DNA from: Limnohabitans sp. Rim11
GTDB lineage: Bacteria; Pseudomonadota; Gammaproteobacteria; Burkholderiales; Burkholderiaceae_C
Length of the DNA stretch: 64,000 bases
Assembly: GCF_001269365.1 (NCBI RefSeq)
Contig: NZ_CXOM01000004.1
Location: 124,001 to 188,000, forward strand
Reading direction: 5' to 3'
The position numbers and the translations under genes were made by a program. This document shows positions 38,705 to 46,648 of this stretch, piece by piece (the first letter of the stretch is position 1; each line of letters starts with the position of its first letter). A model generated the notes under the pieces. It was not told the origin of the DNA. It ran no database searches and saw nothing but the letters and a program-made list of their open reading frames with translations.

Positions 38705-39709
38705 TTAGGCGGGGCTGTTCATCACTTCACGTGCTTCCGTGCAAAGTGCCTCAAGCATCAAGCCCGTATTGAAGGGATGCTCTGAGGTTTTGGCGGCTTG
38801 AGAAAGGCGTTTAAACCAAGCAGTGAGTTGGGCTGAAGTCACCTTGAGTTTGGGCAGGTCAGTTTCATTGAAATAGCGCAAAGAAGCCTGCGTTTGCAGC
38901 ATAAGTAGATCGTGACAAAGCTTTTGCAAAGCATCGATGACTTCGGAGGGCGGCAATTCAGAACAGTAGCTAGCATCGCCAGCCATCATGGCCTTGGGAA
39001 ACTTGGCCCACCATTGCATGGACTGCCCTAAATTTCGTTGCTTCAAAACTTCGTCTGGACGGCCACCGGCCGCTTTCAAAAGTGATGCGGCATCTTCTAT
39101 TGAAAGTCCTTGCGCTTGAAGCCAAGCAACGGCTTCTGACTCTATAGGCCAAGTCATGGTGTGAATCAAACACCGACTGCGAATGGTGGGCAGTAATTGA
39201 TGTGCAGCCTCTGTGGCCAATACAAACTTCACATCGCCTGGTGGTTCTTCCAAGGTTTTCAGTAAAGCATTGGCTGTGACGTGGTTCATGCGCTCAGCTG
39301 GAAACACCAGCACCGCTTTGCCTTTTCCTCGGGCGTTGGTGCGCTGAGAAAATTCAATGGCATCACGCATCGCTTCAATGCGAATTTCTTTACTGGGTTT
39401 GCGCGTTTTGTTGTCAATTTCAGACTGCGCCTTTTCGCTCAGTGGCCAGCCCAGTTCTAGCAAAATGGTTTCGGGCATCAGCACCAACAAATCGGCATGG
39501 GTGTGAACACTCAGCGCATGGCAACTACCGCATTGACCGCATGCGCCCTGGGTTAGTGCAGTTTCAGACTCGCACAGCCAAGCGCTGACCATCGAGGTGG
39601 CCAAGTTGTATTGGCCTAAACCTGATGGCCCTTGCAGCAACCAAGCATGCCCCTGTTGCGACAACAGTGACACGCTTTGTTTTTGAATCCAGGGGGCTAA
39701 TTCAGTCAT
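38705..39709 (-). CDS. holB: DNA polymerase III subunit delta-prime
   Basis: Part of the clamp loader that places the beta sliding clamp on DNA. 334 residues. The N-terminal AAA+ domain has [11 protein letters not shown] instead of a canonical Walker A, as expected for the non-hydrolysing delta-prime. The zinc cysteines are in [11 protein letters not shown]. The SRC-type motif is TIRSRC, near [19 protein letters not shown]. It overlaps tmk by 4 nt upstream and abuts tatD downstream. Confidence 0.92.
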   Translation of the reverse strand: MTELAPWIQKQSVSLLSQQGHAWLLQGPSGLGQYNLATSMVSAWLCESETALTQGACGQCGSCHALSVHTHADLLVLMPETILLELGWPLSEKAQSEIDNKTRKPSKEIRIEAMRDAIEFSQRTNARGKGKAVLVFPAERMNHVTANALLKTLEEPPGDVKFVLATEAAHQLLPTIRSRCLIHTMTWPIESEAVAWLQAQGLSIEDAASLLKAAGGRPDEVLKQRNLGQSMQWWAKFPKAMMAGDASYCSELPPSEVIDALQKLCHDLLMLQTQASLRYFNETDLPKLKVTSAQLTAWFKRLSQAAKTSEHPFNTGLMLEALCTEAREVMNSPA

Positions 39710-40338
39710 TTGGCATACGCCGTTTCGATCGCCATCAAAACATCAGCCCAGACCGCTTCACGCGATTGATCCGCCGCAATTTGGGCAAAGCGCGAAGGCG
39801 CCTCCTGCATGCGTTTGGCATAGCCATTTCGGACGGCTTGAAAAAAAGATTGCGACTGTGATTCAAACTTATCAGGCAATCGCGCGGTACTCAAACGTTC
39901 TGCTGCAACGGCTGGTGGCAGGTCAAACCAAATGGTCAGATCAGGTTGTCTGAGTTGGCTCGCTGGGACGTTTTGAACCATCTGTTCGAGGTTTTTCAAG
40001 ACGTTCCAATCGAATCCTCGCCCCCCGCCTTGATAGGCAAAGGTGGCATCTGTAAACCGATCGCACAGCACCACTTCACCTCGCGCAAGGGCGGGTTCAA
40101 TAACTTGCAACAAGTGCTCGCGTCTAGCTGCAAACATCACCAAGGCTTCTGTAAGGGGGTCCATGGCCTCGTGCAAGGCCAACTCACGGAATTTTTCTGC
40201 CAAGGGCGTTCCGCCAGGCTCGCGCGTTAAAGTGACCACATGGCCACGGCTTTTAAACCACTGAGCCAAGCCCTCAATGTGCGTTGATTTCCCGGCACCA
40301 TCGATGCCTTCAAAACTGATAAACCAAGCTTGTCGCAT
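39706..40338 (-). CDS. tmk: Thymidylate kinase
   Basis: Phosphorylates dTMP to dTDP. 210 residues, normal length. P-loop GIDGAGKST (11-19), the DR(F)TDAT...QGGGRG lid-type motif, and the [12 protein letters not shown] motif carrying a TREPGG signature. It sits between mltG (3 bp apart) and holB (4-nt overlap) in a conserved operon. Confidence 0.97.
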   Translation of the reverse strand: MRQAWFISFEGIDGAGKSTHIEGLAQWFKSRGHVVTLTREPGGTPLAEKFRELALHEAMDPLTEALVMFAARREHLLQVIEPALARGEVVLCDRFTDATFAYQGGGRGFDWNVLKNLEQMVQNVPASQLRQPDLTIWFDLPPAVAAERLSTARLPDKFESQSQSFFQAVRNGYAKRMQEAPSRFAQIAADQSREAVWADVLMAIETAYAK

Positions 40339-40341
40339 GAC

Positions 40342-41421
40342 TCAAGGATCCTGTTTAGATAGACCGCGTTGATATTTATTCACCGCGTTATTGTGCTCGT
40401 TCAGCGATTGGCTGAAATGGCTGGAGCCATCGCCCTTGGCCACAAAGTAAAGTGCATTGGAGGCCGCGGGAGAAATAGCGGCCATCAAGGCTGCTTTGCC
40501 AGGCATCGCAATGGGCGTTGGCGGTAAACCGGCGCGCGTGTAGGTGTTGTAAGGGGTGTCGGTTCTCAAATCAACTCGGCGAAGATTGCCATCGAAGGCG
40601 TCACCCAGGCCATAAATGACAGTTGGATCAGTTTGCAGGCGCATGCCCATCTTGAGACGATTGTGAAACACAGCTGAAATCAAGGGTCTGTCGCTGGCTC
40701 GGCCTGTTTCCTTTTCGACGATGCTGGCCAAGGTAAGCAGCTCAGTAGCATTGGCCAACTTGAGCTGCGCAGGCTTTTGATTCCAAGTTTTTTCAAGCTG
40801 TCGGTCCATGGCTTTGAGGGCCCGTTTCATGATGGCCAAGTCGGTTGAACCCTTTGAATAAGTGTAGGTGTCCGGATAAAAACGTCCTTCAGGATGTAGC
40901 TCAGGACGCTCCAGTTGCGACATGATTTCGGCGTCAGAAAGGGTTTGCGTGGTGAGCTTCACGGTTTCTGCTTTGGCCAATGCCTGCTTAAATTGCTTGA
41001 AGGTCCAACCTTCAACCAGGGTGACTGACTTCAGGCTTTCTTCGCCCCGGGCCAACATGTTCAGCACACTTCTAGGCGTCATCTCTGGCGTGATTTCGTA
41101 GCTGCCCGCCTTGATGGCGCGGTCTTGGCCCGACAGTCTGAACCAAACGCGAAGTAAATGAGGCGACACATCAGCACCCGCATCGGCAATGGCTTGAGCC
41201 ACGCCTTTGGGCGTGGTACCGAGTTCTACGGACAAATCTAGCACCTGAGGGCTGCTAGCATTCAGCGGCTGTTCCTTGAACCCCATGGGCATTTCTAACC
41301 AGGCCACTGCACCGGCCAAAATAGCCATGAGGGTCAATAGACTCAAGGACAGAAAAGCGCCCCACGAACGACTTTTTCGTGAAGGTTTTCTTTTCTTAGC
41401 TTTTGAAACGGGGCGACTCAA
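40342..41421 (-). CDS. mltG: Endolytic murein transglycosylase MltG
   Basis: Inner-membrane lytic transglycosylase that cuts nascent glycan strands and sets their length. 359 residues. A basic N-terminus (KAKKRKPSRKSRSW) and one transmembrane segment (about 21-42) are followed by the periplasmic YceG domain. The catalytic Glu is E236 in LASIVEKETGR; also GRFYPDTYTYSKGS and LQTDPTVIYGLGD. It is the first gene of the minus-strand group. Its start is 44 bp from the divergent ygfZ start (41466), so the two promoters share this short gap. Confidence 0.96.
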   Translation of the reverse strand: MSRPVSKAKKRKPSRKSRSWGAFLSLSLLTLMAILAGAVAWLEMPMGFKEQPLNASSPQVLDLSVELGTTPKGVAQAIADAGADVSPHLLRVWFRLSGQDRAIKAGSYEITPEMTPRSVLNMLARGEESLKSVTLVEGWTFKQFKQALAKAETVKLTTQTLSDAEIMSQLERPELHPEGRFYPDTYTYSKGSTDLAIMKRALKAMDRQLEKTWNQKPAQLKLANATELLTLASIVEKETGRASDRPLISAVFHNRLKMGMRLQTDPTVIYGLGDAFDGNLRRVDLRTDTPYNTYTRAGLPPTPIAMPGKAALMAAISPAASNALYFVAKGDGSSHFSQSLNEHNNAVNKYQRGLSKQDP

Positions 41422-41465
41422 ACCTTGAATCCTTTGGGTTTTTCAGAGGAGATCATAATTCAGCC

Positions 41466-42458
41466 ATGGAACCGATTGAACCTGATTTGAAATTCTCGCC
41501 TTCTGGCATGCTGACACCCCCAGATTGGGGCCTCATTTTGGCGGAAGGACCCGATACCGGGACCTTTTTACAAGGTCAATTGACCAATGACGTCTTGCTC
41601 TTGCCTGTCGGGCAAGCGCGATTTGCCGGATATTGTTCGGCCAAAGGTCGTTTGATGGCCAGTTTCATTGTCTTGAAAATCAGCAATGAGAAATTCTTGA
41701 TGATTTGTCACAAAGATCTGCTGCAAGCCACCGTCAAGCGTTTGTCGATGTTTGTGATGCGGGCCAAAGTCAAACTTTCTGATGCAACACAGCAGTACGA
41801 GTTAAGAGGTTTTTTGGGCGAAGCGGCTGAAAAAGCTTGCCCTGGCTTGGTCTCTGAGCCTTCATGGCGCGCAAGCACTGAAGGTGAGCACAGTTTCATC
41901 AAATTGCACAGCGCTACAAGTGACTCTATGTCAGTGGCCAGACTCTTGTGGGTTGGCTCGAAAGATCACCCCAACACCCAAGCCTTTGTCAGCCAATCCA
42001 CGCCCATTGTGAGTGACGCCGAGTGGCAACTTGCCGAAGTGTTGTCGGGCATCAGCATGGTTCAAACCGTTACCTCGGAAGCCTTTGTGCCCCAAATGTT
42101 GAACTATGAATCGGTCGAAGGCGTCAGCTTTAAAAAGGGCTGCTACCCAGGTCAAGAAGTGGTGGCCAGAAGCCAGTTTCGAGGTACTCTGAAACGCCGC
42201 GCCTACATTGTCTCTAGCCAAAGTCCACTTCAAGTGGGGCAAGAGGTATTTACTGCCGACGAACCTGAGCAGGCTTGTGGCACCGTGGCCAGTGCAGCAA
42301 GCTCAGCCAGTCCAGCCAGTCCAGCCAATGACACTGCTTGGTGGGGCATTGTGTCTATGCAAATCAGTGCCGCCACGCAAGCGCTTCATGTGGGTAACAC
42401 CAAGGGACCTCAGCTGCTGGTTAAAGCACTGCCCTACCCCTTGCTTGAAGACATTTAA
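41466..42458 (+). CDS. ygfZ: Folate-binding Fe-S cluster protein YgfZ
   Basis: GcvT-like protein that helps maintain iron-sulphur enzymes in a folate-dependent way. 330 residues. I chose ATG 41466; the frame is open upstream to a TTG at 41403, but that overlaps mltG. The hallmark KGCYPGQEVVAR lies near residue 226. A short Ser/Ala/Pro repeat-like stretch (SPASPA, near 283) lies in the C-terminal part. Divergent from mltG, the usual neighbour. Its stop overlaps the stop of the minus-strand gene at 42455 in a palindromic TTTAAA. Confidence 0.93.
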   Translation: MEPIEPDLKFSPSGMLTPPDWGLILAEGPDTGTFLQGQLTNDVLLLPVGQARFAGYCSAKGRLMASFIVLKISNEKFLMICHKDLLQATVKRLSMFVMRAKVKLSDATQQYELRGFLGEAAEKACPGLVSEPSWRASTEGEHSFIKLHSATSDSMSVARLLWVGSKDHPNTQAFVSQSTPIVSDAEWQLAEVLSGISMVQTVTSEAFVPQMLNYESVEGVSFKKGCYPGQEVVARSQFRGTLKRRAYIVSSQSPLQVGQEVFTADEPEQACGTVASAASSASPASPANDTAWWGIVSMQISAATQALHVGNTKGPQLLVKALPYPLLEDI

Positions 42459-43324
42459 ACAAGCTTCATCGTCATTTCGATGTGATCGATGCCGGCGTCT
42501 TGGAAGACTTCGCCATGCGCTTTGAATCCTAGGCGTCGATAGAAGCCTTCTGCACTACATTGCGCATGCAAAATCACTTGATGGTCGCCTCGTTGTCTAG
42601 CGGCATCGACAAGGGCATCTATGACCATGCGCCCCAAATTGCCACCCCGCAATGCTTTAGAAACGGCCATACGCCCAATTTGAGCCAGCTTGGGTTGAGG
42701 TTGAAGCAATCTGCCTGTAGCAACGGGTTGGCCTAATTTGTTCAGGACCAACGCATGCAGTGCTTTGGCATCGTGTTCATCCCATTCAAGTTCTTGCGGA
42801 ATTTCTTGTTCTTCTACAAAAACTTCGGTGCGCAAAGCAGCTGCCCCATCTTTGAGTTCATCCCAGTTACCTGTCTTTAAATCGACGACAGATTCACCTG
42901 CTTCAAAAATCAACAAAATGTTGCGCAAAGCTTCAGGGATGGGCTTGGATGTTTGGGTGGCGGGGTCTGCAAAGACATAGATGAGTTCGCCGCTAATGAG
43001 CAATTTGTCACCCCGAAAAATACCGGCCTCAAAGACCATTGAAGATTTGCCTAATCTGCTGCATTTCATGCCCACACTTAAGTCGTCATCCATGAGTGCA
43101 GAAGCGTGATATTCCAGCGTGGCTTTTTTCACATACAACTCACCGCCCAATATATGAAATGCCGTATCGTAGGGCAACGCAACTCGGCCCCAATATGCGG
43201 TCACCGCTGTGTCAATGTAGGTCAAGTAATGGCCGTTGAAGACAATTTTCTGCATGTCAATTTCGGCCCAGCGAACACGAAGGCGATGAAAAAAACGAAA
43301 GTCACTGCGTTTCATGTTGGACAT
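42455..43324 (-). CDS. Fusion of a YbgC-type hotdog thioesterase and a GNAT acetyltransferase
   Basis: About 289 residues. I chose ATG 43324 with AGAAAG just upstream; a GTG at 43363 would give 302 residues but overlaps the gene before it. Residues about 5-135 are a 4-hydroxybenzoyl-CoA thioesterase-like hotdog domain (RVRWAEIDMQKIVFNGHYLTYID, with the catalytic-type Asp). Residues about 145-289 are an ElaA-like GNAT domain (LRTEVFVEEQEIP, the acetyl-CoA-binding GRMAVSKALRGGNLGRMV, and FYRRLGFKAHGEVF). The pairing suggests that one protein hydrolyses and the other transfers acyl groups from CoA; this is inferred. It follows the HSL-type hydrolase on the same strand and may be cotranscribed. 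Confidence 0.87.
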   Translation of the reverse strand: MSNMKRSDFRFFHRLRVRWAEIDMQKIVFNGHYLTYIDTAVTAYWGRVALPYDTAFHILGGELYVKKATLEYHASALMDDDLSVGMKCSRLGKSSMVFEAGIFRGDKLLISGELIYVFADPATQTSKPIPEALRNILLIFEAGESVVDLKTGNWDELKDGAAALRTEVFVEEQEIPQELEWDEHDAKALHALVLNKLGQPVATGRLLQPQPKLAQIGRMAVSKALRGGNLGRMVIDALVDAARQRGDHQVILHAQCSAEGFYRRLGFKAHGEVFQDAGIDHIEMTMKLV

Positions 43325-43349
43325 TCTTTCTGACTTTATAAATCTTGAT

Positions 43350-44321
43350 TCAAGGTCTTGCACTGAAGGCTTGCTTTAATGCACGCCCTGCGTCTGCGTG
43401 AGCCAGGCTAGCTTCTGGAATGACTCGCCCCATGTTGACGAAGCCATGAACCACACCATGGTAAATCTCAATATCAACCGGTACACCCGACATGCGAAGC
43501 AAATCGGCATACGCCACGCCTTCATCAACCAGCGGGTCACATTCTGCCAAACCAATCCAAGCAGGCGCAAGGCCATCGTGACGCTCAGCCAGCATCGGTG
43601 CAAAGCGCCAATCATCGCGGTCTTTGGCATCAATGTAGTGGTCAAAAAACCAATCGACAGTGGCCTTGTCGAGCATAAATCCTGAATCGTAGGTGTGATG
43701 CGAGGCCGTTTCTTGACGTGCGGCTGTGCCCGGATAAATGAGCAGCTGCAGGGCTAATTTCAAGCCTACATCTCTGGCTTGGATGGCGCATACCGCAGCC
43801 AAGGTGCCGCCAGCGCTGTCGCCGCCTACCGCCAATGCATTGGCACGAAGCCCTAGTTTGCTGCTTGAATTGGCCACCCATTGAACGGCATCCCATGCAT
43901 CGTTGGTGGCAACAGGAAAACGATGTTCAGGGGCCAAGCGGTAGTCTACTGAGATGACTGCGCAGTGCCCCATACGAGCCAGTTCACGACACAACACATT
44001 GTGAGTTTGAATGCTGCCAATGGTGAAGCCACCGCCATGAAAATACACCAAGCATGGCAAGGGCGCGCCCTGCCCCTTGACGACTGGCGCAAACAACCTG
44101 GCCTTGACCAATTGACCATCTCGCATAGGAATTTGCAAATTTTCTACGCGCGCTATTCTGGGCTCGGGCAAATCCAAAATACTGGCTGACATTTCGTAAA
44201 ACAAGCGGGCCTGTTGGGCTGTTAACAAATACATGGGCGGACGCCCTGCCCGCTCGATGTTCCGAAGCACGAGGCGCATGGCATCGGTGAGTCGGCTGTG
44301 AGGATTGGGATGAGAACTCAT
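43350..44321 (-). CDS. Alpha/beta hydrolase, hormone-sensitive-lipase-type esterase
   Basis: 323 residues, family IV esterase/lipase. Oxyanion motif HGGG (95-98) in YFHGGGFTIGS, nucleophile S169 in GDSAGGTLAA, Asp in ECDPLVDEG, and His in GVVHGFVN. It acts on short acyl esters; the natural substrate is unknown. No signal peptide, so cytosolic. It is divergent from the iron-dependent alcohol dehydrogenase across a 102-bp gap (44322-44423), and close to the thioesterase-GNAT gene downstream. Confidence 0.92.
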   Translation of the reverse strand: MSSHPNPHSRLTDAMRLVLRNIERAGRPPMYLLTAQQARLFYEMSASILDLPEPRIARVENLQIPMRDGQLVKARLFAPVVKGQGAPLPCLVYFHGGGFTIGSIQTHNVLCRELARMGHCAVISVDYRLAPEHRFPVATNDAWDAVQWVANSSSKLGLRANALAVGGDSAGGTLAAVCAIQARDVGLKLALQLLIYPGTAARQETASHHTYDSGFMLDKATVDWFFDHYIDAKDRDDWRFAPMLAERHDGLAPAWIGLAECDPLVDEGVAYADLLRMSGVPVDIEIYHGVVHGFVNMGRVIPEASLAHADAGRALKQAFSARP

Positions 44322-44423
44322 GGTGGCAGATTTATCGCCAAAGTGACTGTTTAAGGGTTGTGGAGGCTGACTTCAGGGCCATCTTGGATTAGAGTTGATC
44401 GTAACTCATTCAAAGAAATTGCC

Positions 44424-45560
44424 ATGGCCTTTATCAATTACGTCACCCAAATTCAAATCGACTTCGGCGCCATCCAACTCTTGAAACAAGAGTGCGAGCG
44501 CGTGGGCATCCACAAGCCACTCATCGTCACCGATCAAGGCGTAAAGGCCGCAGGTATTTTGCAAAAAGCCTTGGATGCACTGCCAGGCTTTCAGGTGGCT
44601 GTATTTGACCAAACACCGTCCAACCCCACTGAGGCCGCCGTTCGTGCCGCCAGCGAGGTTTACAAAGCGCAGGGTTGCGATGGCTTGATCGCTGTAGGGG
44701 GTGGCTCTTCAATTGATTGCGCCAAATGTGTGGCCATCGCTGTCACGCATGAAGGCACCCTCAAAACCTACGCCACCATTGAAGGCGGCTCGCTCAAAAT
44801 TACAGACCGCGTGGCACCCCTCATTGCGGTTCCAACCACCAGTGGCACTGGCAGCGAAGTGGCACGGGGTGCGATTTTGATTGTGGACGATGGCCGCAAA
44901 CTCGGTTTCCATTCTTGGTTCATTGTGCCCAAGGCCGCCATTTGCGATCCAGAGCTGACCATTGGATTGCCCCCCATGTTGACTGCGGCTACTGGCATGG
45001 ATGCCATTGCCCATTGCATGGAAACTTTCATGGCCGCAGCTTTCAATCCACCCGCAGATGGCATTGGTCTGGATGGTTTGCAACGTGCTTGGGCACACAT
45101 AGAGCGCGCCACCAAAAATGGCCAAGACAAAGAAGCCCGCATGCATCTCATGAGCGCGTCCATGCAAGGCGCCATGGCCTTCCAAAAGGGTCTGGGTTGC
45201 GTCCATTCTCTCAGTCACAGTTTGGGCGGCGTCAATCCCCGCCTGCACCACGGCACCTTGAATGCCATGTTCTTGCCAGCCGTTGTTCAATTCAACGCTG
45301 TTGCCGAGTCTGTTCAAAAAGAAAACCGTTTGAACCGCATGGCGCAAGTGATGGGCTTAACTTCAGGCTCGGACATTCCGCAGGCCATTCAAGACATGAG
45401 CGCACGCTTGGGGCTGCCATCGGGCTTGAAAGCCATGGGGGTTACAGAATCATTGTTTGATGACGTCATTCAGGGTGCTATGGCAGACCATTGCCACAAA
45501 ACCAACCCCCGTATTGCAACCCCCGACGAATACCGAGAGATGCTGATCGCTTCGATGTAA
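44424..45560 (+). CDS. Iron-containing alcohol dehydrogenase
   Basis: NAD(P)-dependent group III alcohol dehydrogenase of 378 residues. I chose ATG 44424 (MAFINYVTQIQIDFGA), which fits the family; the frame is open up to 44358 with no reason to use it. Visible: GCDGLIAVGGGSSIDCAK (nucleotide binding), VPTTSGTGSEVA, and the metal-ligand region with VHSLSHSLGG and HHGTLNAMFLP. Substrate unknown (butanol, lactaldehyde, maleylacetate reductase and others share this fold). It runs head to head with the esterase gene and tail to tail with the patatin gene; the two stops abut (45560/45561). Confidence 0.93.
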   Translation: MAFINYVTQIQIDFGAIQLLKQECERVGIHKPLIVTDQGVKAAGILQKALDALPGFQVAVFDQTPSNPTEAAVRAASEVYKAQGCDGLIAVGGGSSIDCAKCVAIAVTHEGTLKTYATIEGGSLKITDRVAPLIAVPTTSGTGSEVARGAILIVDDGRKLGFHSWFIVPKAAICDPELTIGLPPMLTAATGMDAIAHCMETFMAAAFNPPADGIGLDGLQRAWAHIERATKNGQDKEARMHLMSASMQGAMAFQKGLGCVHSLSHSLGGVNPRLHHGTLNAMFLPAVVQFNAVAESVQKENRLNRMAQVMGLTSGSDIPQAIQDMSARLGLPSGLKAMGVTESLFDDVIQGAMADHCHKTNPRIATPDEYREMLIASM

Positions 45561-46640
45561 TTAGAGGTCTTGGACAGAGTCCATGTTGGGCTTCTGTAAC
45601 CAATCTGCAAATTCATCGGCAAGTTGTTGACTGGCCGATGTTGCCGCTTTCCAAACTTTGACCCTAGCCTGCAAATCTTGGCCGTAAGTGGCAAAGTCAG
45701 TTCGATCGGGCAATTTGCCATTGGGCAATGTCTTGACCCATTCTGGGTTGGGGGCCAAAACCAATGTGTTGTCTAGAAACGCCGTGGCCTTATGACGCCA
45801 CTTCAAGCCCTTGTCCAGCCAACCAGGAATGACCGCCTTTTGAAAATGCGGATACACCACTAAACTGGCTGTGCGTTCTGGCTGTTTGTTCCAAGCCAGA
45901 TGCAAGTGATAGTCAGTGATGCCACCATCCCAATAAGCACCCATCGGTGCCCCTTGAATGTTGTGAACCGCCTTCAATACAAATGGTATGGCGCAGCTGG
46001 CTTGCAGCACGTCCATGAAGTTGGAGGATGTCAAAGGCAAATGTCGCGTTGCATAGTCTTGCGTGCCAAAGGGCAGCGAACCTGCCGAAGAAAACACCAC
46101 CCTTTCCAAAGAGGCGCCCATGGCTTTGCGGCTGATCAAGTTACTTAAAAAGGCGCCGCCATAACCCAGAGGGCTAAGGATGGGGTGTTCCTGTTGAAGA
46201 AGCCCCTTTCCACGCGATGCCAGTACGTGCAGGCGAAACCTAGGATGGTTTAACAACGGCTCAACCAAGCCACCATAAAACAAATCTAAGTTTTCCCGAA
46301 ATGAGTCGCTGACTTGATGGGCGCTGGGAAACTTTTCACCCGGCTTCAGTTCGTAATGCTGGTGGATGTAGTCGTGCTCTAAGCGCAGAAGACCCGCACT
46401 GCTGTCTGGTAAGCAAGCTGTTGCCATGCGCCATGCACCAATGGACGCTCCAACAAGATCTACGGGCTGTTGACTCGTCGGCAACCACTCGTTGAACATG
46501 AATCTGTCCAGTGGGCCCAAGATCAAACCTTTAGGCCCACCCGCTGCGGCAGGAATTACCCCCACATCAGACGCGCTGAGCCCATGCAAAGCGAGGTGTT
46601 GCTTTGCTTGCGGACCGGCATAGATGGCAAGGGCTTTCAT
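45561..46640 (-). CDS. Patatin-like phospholipase
   Basis: 359 residues. Serine-Asp dyad: S66 in GASIGAW and D238 in DGGITDY; oxyanion-hole segment AAGGPKGLI near 33-40. Acts as a lipid acyl hydrolase; the substrate is unknown. No signal peptide is obvious. It starts 8 bp after tex on the same strand, so it may be expressed with it. It converges with the alcohol dehydrogenase gene. Confidence 0.9.
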   Translation of the reverse strand: MKALAIYAGPQAKQHLALHGLSASDVGVIPAAAGGPKGLILGPLDRFMFNEWLPTSQQPVDLVGASIGAWRMATACLPDSSAGLLRLEHDYIHQHYELKPGEKFPSAHQVSDSFRENLDLFYGGLVEPLLNHPRFRLHVLASRGKGLLQQEHPILSPLGYGGAFLSNLISRKAMGASLERVVFSSAGSLPFGTQDYATRHLPLTSSNFMDVLQASCAIPFVLKAVHNIQGAPMGAYWDGGITDYHLHLAWNKQPERTASLVVYPHFQKAVIPGWLDKGLKWRHKATAFLDNTLVLAPNPEWVKTLPNGKLPDRTDFATYGQDLQARVKVWKAATSASQQLADEFADWLQKPNMDSVQDL

Positions 46641-46648
46641 GAGGCGAT

